DNA from: DT-110 sp030148525
GTDB lineage: Bacteria > Bacteroidota > Bacteroidia > Chitinophagales > Saprospiraceae
DNA length: 64,000 nt
Direction of reading: 5' to 3'
Assembly: GCA_965227445.1 (NCBI GenBank)
Contig: OZ245751.1
Coordinates: 4,960,001-5,024,000 of the forward strand
The notes beneath the pieces are model-generated. The model was not told where the DNA came from. It saw nothing but the letters and a program-made list of their open reading frames with translations, and made no database searches. Position 1 is the first letter of the stretch. Every line of letters starts with the position of its first letter. The translations under genes and the position numbers were made by a program. This document shows, piece by piece, positions 61,555 through 64,000 of the stretch.

Positions 61555-61612
61555 AGGTATGAGGTTTGAGGTATGAGGTTTGAGGCCAGGTTACAGGTAC
61601 CTCAAACCTGGA
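61555..61612. repeat. heptamer repeats with partial inverted repeat
   Basis: GGTATGAGGTTTGAG repeats, then GGTTTGAGG pairs with CCTCAAACC across a short spacer. It lies just after the permease gene; a weak terminator is possible. Confidence 0.6.
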
Positions 61613-61809
61613 AAAAAAAGTGCTGCAGCATCGTGACGGGGGGACCTGCCAGATAACTGCAGCGATGCGTGTTCCTAGTGTAACCATTTGGCACAACCGG
61701 TTGATTCGATAATAGAGAGAAAGTATGGTTAGAAGTAGCCAGTAGAAAAGTGTACTATAGAATTGTAGTTAGATTGCTAACTTTAGTATGATAAAAGTAT
61801 AAATATTTT

Positions 61810-62328
61810 GTGAGATTCAAAAGATCCCTCTCATTTAACAATCCACTTCCGTACCCTATTTTGGTTATGCTTCTAATAGCTACGGGATGTGGTCCGGAAC
61901 AACCTAGTGGCCCTGAGTTGTTTGAGGAGCATTTTTCCATTGACATCGTGGAGGTTAAAACTCCTTCGGAAGGAGTGGCCGCCAGCACGATGGAGCAGCA
62001 AGCCTTTCGTTTACTTCAGCAGGCGAATTACCAGCAAGCTGCCATTCTGTTCGCCGAGCTGGCAGCCCGGCAGCGGGATCCCGGGTACCAGTTGTACCGA
62101 GGCATAGCACAGATCGCTGCTGGGCAATACACTGAGGCTATCGAATCTCTTTCCAATATACCCGCCGGGAACCAGGCTATTCCGGTTGCCCGCTGGTATC
62201 AGGGTATGGCTGCACTAGCCATGGATCAAGCCGTTCCGGCACGCAGTTACCTGGAGCAATGCATTGCTTCGGCTCCCCGGGGGGAATACGCCATTAGAGC
62301 CAAAGACATTCTGGAGAAACTACCTTAA
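61810..62328 (+). CDS. TPR-like lipoprotein
   Basis: A 172-residue lipoprotein starting at GTG 61810 with lipobox LIATGC (Cys27). No ATG gives a usable leader. The mature part has helical repeats resembling TPR units (AFRLLQQANYQQAAILFAELAARQ, and YRGIAQIAAGQYTEAIESLS), a protein-interaction fold. Its stop codon shares the TTAA at 62325-62328 with the ligA stop, so the two genes end on each other. Confidence 0.8.
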   Translation: MRFKRSLSFNNPLPYPILVMLLIATGCGPEQPSGPELFEEHFSIDIVEVKTPSEGVAASTMEQQAFRLLQQANYQQAAILFAELAARQRDPGYQLYRGIAQIAAGQYTEAIESLSNIPAGNQAIPVARWYQGMAALAMDQAVPARSYLEQCIASAPRGEYAIRAKDILEKLP

Positions 62329-64000
62329 GGCAACCGCTCCAGAAACTCCTCCTCGGTCAGAATATCCACGGTACCCAGCTCGCGGGCTTTTTTGAGTTTC
62401 GAGCCCGCCTTCTCTCCTACTACCAGTACATCCAGATTACCACTTACGGCACTGATGTTTTTGGCGCCAGCCGCTTCAGCTTTAGCCTGAGCTTCCTTGC
62501 GACTCATGGTCTGCAGCGAGCCGGTGAACAGAATGGTCTTACCTACGAAGGGACCTTCGGAGAGGGTCTGCTTGGGGCGATCATCCTCCGTTTGCTGCAA
62601 ATTTACGCCCAACTCTTCCATGGTTTTCAGCAGTTCTATATTTTGGTCGGCAGCAAAAAAGCGCATCACATTTTCGGCAACTACGGGGCCAACATCCTTG
62701 ATATTGGTGTAGTCTTCAAGCTGCCACTCGGTAAGGTCGAGTACGTGATCGATCTCGGCGGCTAGTAGCCTGGATACTTTTTTTCCCAGGTGGTGAATAC
62801 TCAGGCTGTGCAGCAGGCGGTGGATGGGGTTTTGCTTAGCCTGATCAATGGAATCTTTCAGGTTGGCCACTGACTTTTCGCCAAAGCCTTCCAGTTCGCC
62901 AATGCGGTCGTAATCGAGGCGGTACACATCGGCGATGGTACGCAGTAGTCCCAGCTCGTAAAAGCGCTCGACAATGGATTTGCCCAGGCCTTCAATATCC
63001 ATGGCCGTTTTAGAGACGTGGAAAATGATCTTTTGCAGGTTCTGAGCGCCGCAAATGCAAACCGGGCAACGCCAGGCAGCTTCACCCTCTTCCCGGACCA
63101 GTTCCACCTTCTCCCCGGTATCGTTAATGGGGCAGGTGCGCGGGAATTCGATGGGATGCTCACTACCGTCGCGCAGGTCTTCCATCGCCTTCACAATATA
63201 GGGAATAACATCACCGGCACGTTCCACCAGCACCGTATCGCCAATATGCAGATCTTTACCGGTGATAAAGTCCTCGTTGTGCAAAGAGACGCTCGATACA
63301 GTCACACCTGCTAATTGCACCGGTTCGAGCTTGGCAACCGGCGTGACAGACCCCACCTTGCCCACCTGGTATTCCACATTGAGCAGTTTGGTAGTTGCCT
63401 GTTTAGCCTTGAATTTAAAAGCCATGGCCCAACGCGGATGGTGGGCTGTATACCCGGCGCGTTCCTGTAACACCCGGTCATCTACTTTTACGACCATGCC
63501 ATCGACCTCGTAGGGGTAATCTTCGCGGCGCTTCTCCCAGTTAATGCAGAAGTCGATCACCTCTTCGATATTCTTACAGAGCTTGCGTTCGTCACCATCG
63601 GCGGGGACTTTGAAGCCCAGTTTCTCCAGCATATCCAGGCTCTCGAAATGGGTGTCGACCCGGTCCATAGCATCCTGGCCTTCTTTATCGGCCGCATAGC
63701 CAACCGTATACACAAAGGCTTCTAGGCCGCGTTGGGACACCTCCCTGGGGTCCTTCATACGCAGACCTCCGGTGGCCGTATTGCGGGCGTTGGCAAACAG
63801 TGTAAGCCCTTCTTCGGCCCGCTTCTGGTTGATCTTTTCAAAAATATCCTTGCGGATGAGTACCTCCCCGCGCAGCTCCACCTTGTGCAAACCAAAGTCT
63901 GAAAACCCCGCTTTCAATGGAATGGACCGAATAACCCGCGCATTATTGGTCATTTCCTCCCCCAGCGTACCGTTACCACGGGTAGCCCCCCGCACCAATT
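62325..64000 (-). CDS. ligA: NAD-dependent DNA ligase LigA, 5' part outside window
   Basis: The last 557 residues of an NAD-dependent ligase; the N-terminal part with the adenylated lysine lies beyond the window edge. Present are VRGATRGNGTLGEEM, ANARNTATGGLRMKDP and the OB-fold part TAHHPRWAMAFKFKAK; a zinc finger with Cys in RTCPIND, CPVCICG; four HhH motifs (GELEGFGEKS and others); and a C-terminal BRCT domain (PFVGKTILFTGSLQTMSRKEA). It seals nicks in replication and repair. It gives this organism a second ligase besides the ATP-dependent one at 21980. Confidence 0.97.
   Translation of the reverse strand, partial: LVRGATRGNGTLGEEMTNNARVIRSIPLKAGFSDFGLHKVELRGEVLIRKDIFEKINQKRAEEGLTLFANARNTATGGLRMKDPREVSQRGLEAFVYTVGYAADKEGQDAMDRVDTHFESLDMLEKLGFKVPADGDERKLCKNIEEVIDFCINWEKRREDYPYEVDGMVVKVDDRVLQERAGYTAHHPRWAMAFKFKAKQATTKLLNVEYQVGKVGSVTPVAKLEPVQLAGVTVSSVSLHNEDFITGKDLHIGDTVLVERAGDVIPYIVKAMEDLRDGSEHPIEFPRTCPINDTGEKVELVREEGEAAWRCPVCICGAQNLQKIIFHVSKTAMDIEGLGKSIVERFYELGLLRTIADVYRLDYDRIGELEGFGEKSVANLKDSIDQAKQNPIHRLLHSLSIHHLGKKVSRLLAAEIDHVLDLTEWQLEDYTNIKDVGPVVAENVMRFFAADQNIELLKTMEELGVNLQQTEDDRPKQTLSEGPFVGKTILFTGSLQTMSRKEAQAKAEAAGAKNISAVSGNLDVLVVGEKAGSKLKKARELGTVDILTEEEFLERLP

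Noticed and set aside
1..64000. tRNA, rRNA or defence genes
   Set aside because: I looked for tRNA-like cloverleaf stretches, rRNA sequence and common defence motifs and saw none I could support; weak tRNA candidates cannot be excluded without a search tool.

Overview
The window looks like a piece of a Bacteroidota chromosome, most likely a Saprospiria/Lewinella-type marine or soil bacterium with moderate GC. The signs are: few Shine-Dalgarno sequences before genes; many secreted proteins and lipoproteins; an orphan histidine kinase with the ETAHQLGTP H-box; a membrane-bound LytTR regulator; a TMEM220-like protein; a DUF5117-type metalloprotease; a NupG-like transporter; and the four-gene ligase-associated DNA damage response set. 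No rRNA, tRNA, CRISPR array, prophage or recognisable anti-phage system was seen. The taxonomic call is inference from gene content.

Layout. 0-2.7 kb: an IS4-type transposase cut by the window edge, two unknown small proteins and several intergenic repeats. 2.7-10.2 kb: L-serine dehydratase, the helicase/phosphoesterase half of a DNA repair cassette, a TlpA-like thioredoxin and a DUF4932-like protein. 10.3-13.5 kb: a LytTR regulator facing an AT-rich pair (Cys-rich secreted peptide plus lipoprotein), then a tandem pair of secreted paralogues. 13.7-20.9 kb: metalloprotease, TIM-barrel sugar isomerase/epimerase genes and small proteins. 20.9-25.4 kb: the exonuclease/ATP-ligase half of the repair cassette and an M1 peptidase. 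25.4-32.8 kb: an apparent sugar-oxidation operon containing a 1,228-residue lipoprotein that fuses a cytochrome c, a PA14, a beta-propeller and a DUF1080 domain. 32.8-34.1 kb: a gene-free block holding a MITE, a 64-unit octamer satellite, a 14-bp minisatellite and a large hairpin. 34.1-42.0 kb: histidine kinase, MscL, aconitase, GMC oxidoreductase with its small subunit, and a hydroxypyruvate-isomerase-like protein. 42.1-48.3 kb: an AT-hook protein, a GCS2-CBS fusion, a lipoprotein, a SPOR protein and a small ferredoxin-fold protein. 48.5-55.2 kb: a MarR-RND efflux operon with a GtrA gene inside it. 55.3-64 kb: a second MITE, a pseudouridine synthase, DnaB, an ABC exporter, a TPR lipoprotein and the 3' part of ligA.

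How the genes fit together. Two themes recur. The first is sugar oxidation: the DUF1080 fusion, MFS transporter, Gfo/Idh/MocA oxidoreductase, GMC oxidoreductase with a gluconate-dehydrogenase-subunit-3-like partner, and three TIM-barrel isomerases would suit periplasmic oxidation of glycosides to 3-keto sugars, their cleavage and uptake. The second is DNA repair: both halves of the ligase-associated cassette lie about 13 kb apart on opposite strands.

The most unusual content is non-coding. There is a 262-bp MITE in two nearly identical copies with TTA duplications. It carries a modular palindromic element that also occurs three times on its own. Two further intergenic elements each occur twice, with paired substitutions that keep their stems. 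There is also a G-quadruplex-capable octamer satellite with higher-order structure. Several convergent gene pairs are separated by very long, nearly perfect inverted repeats.
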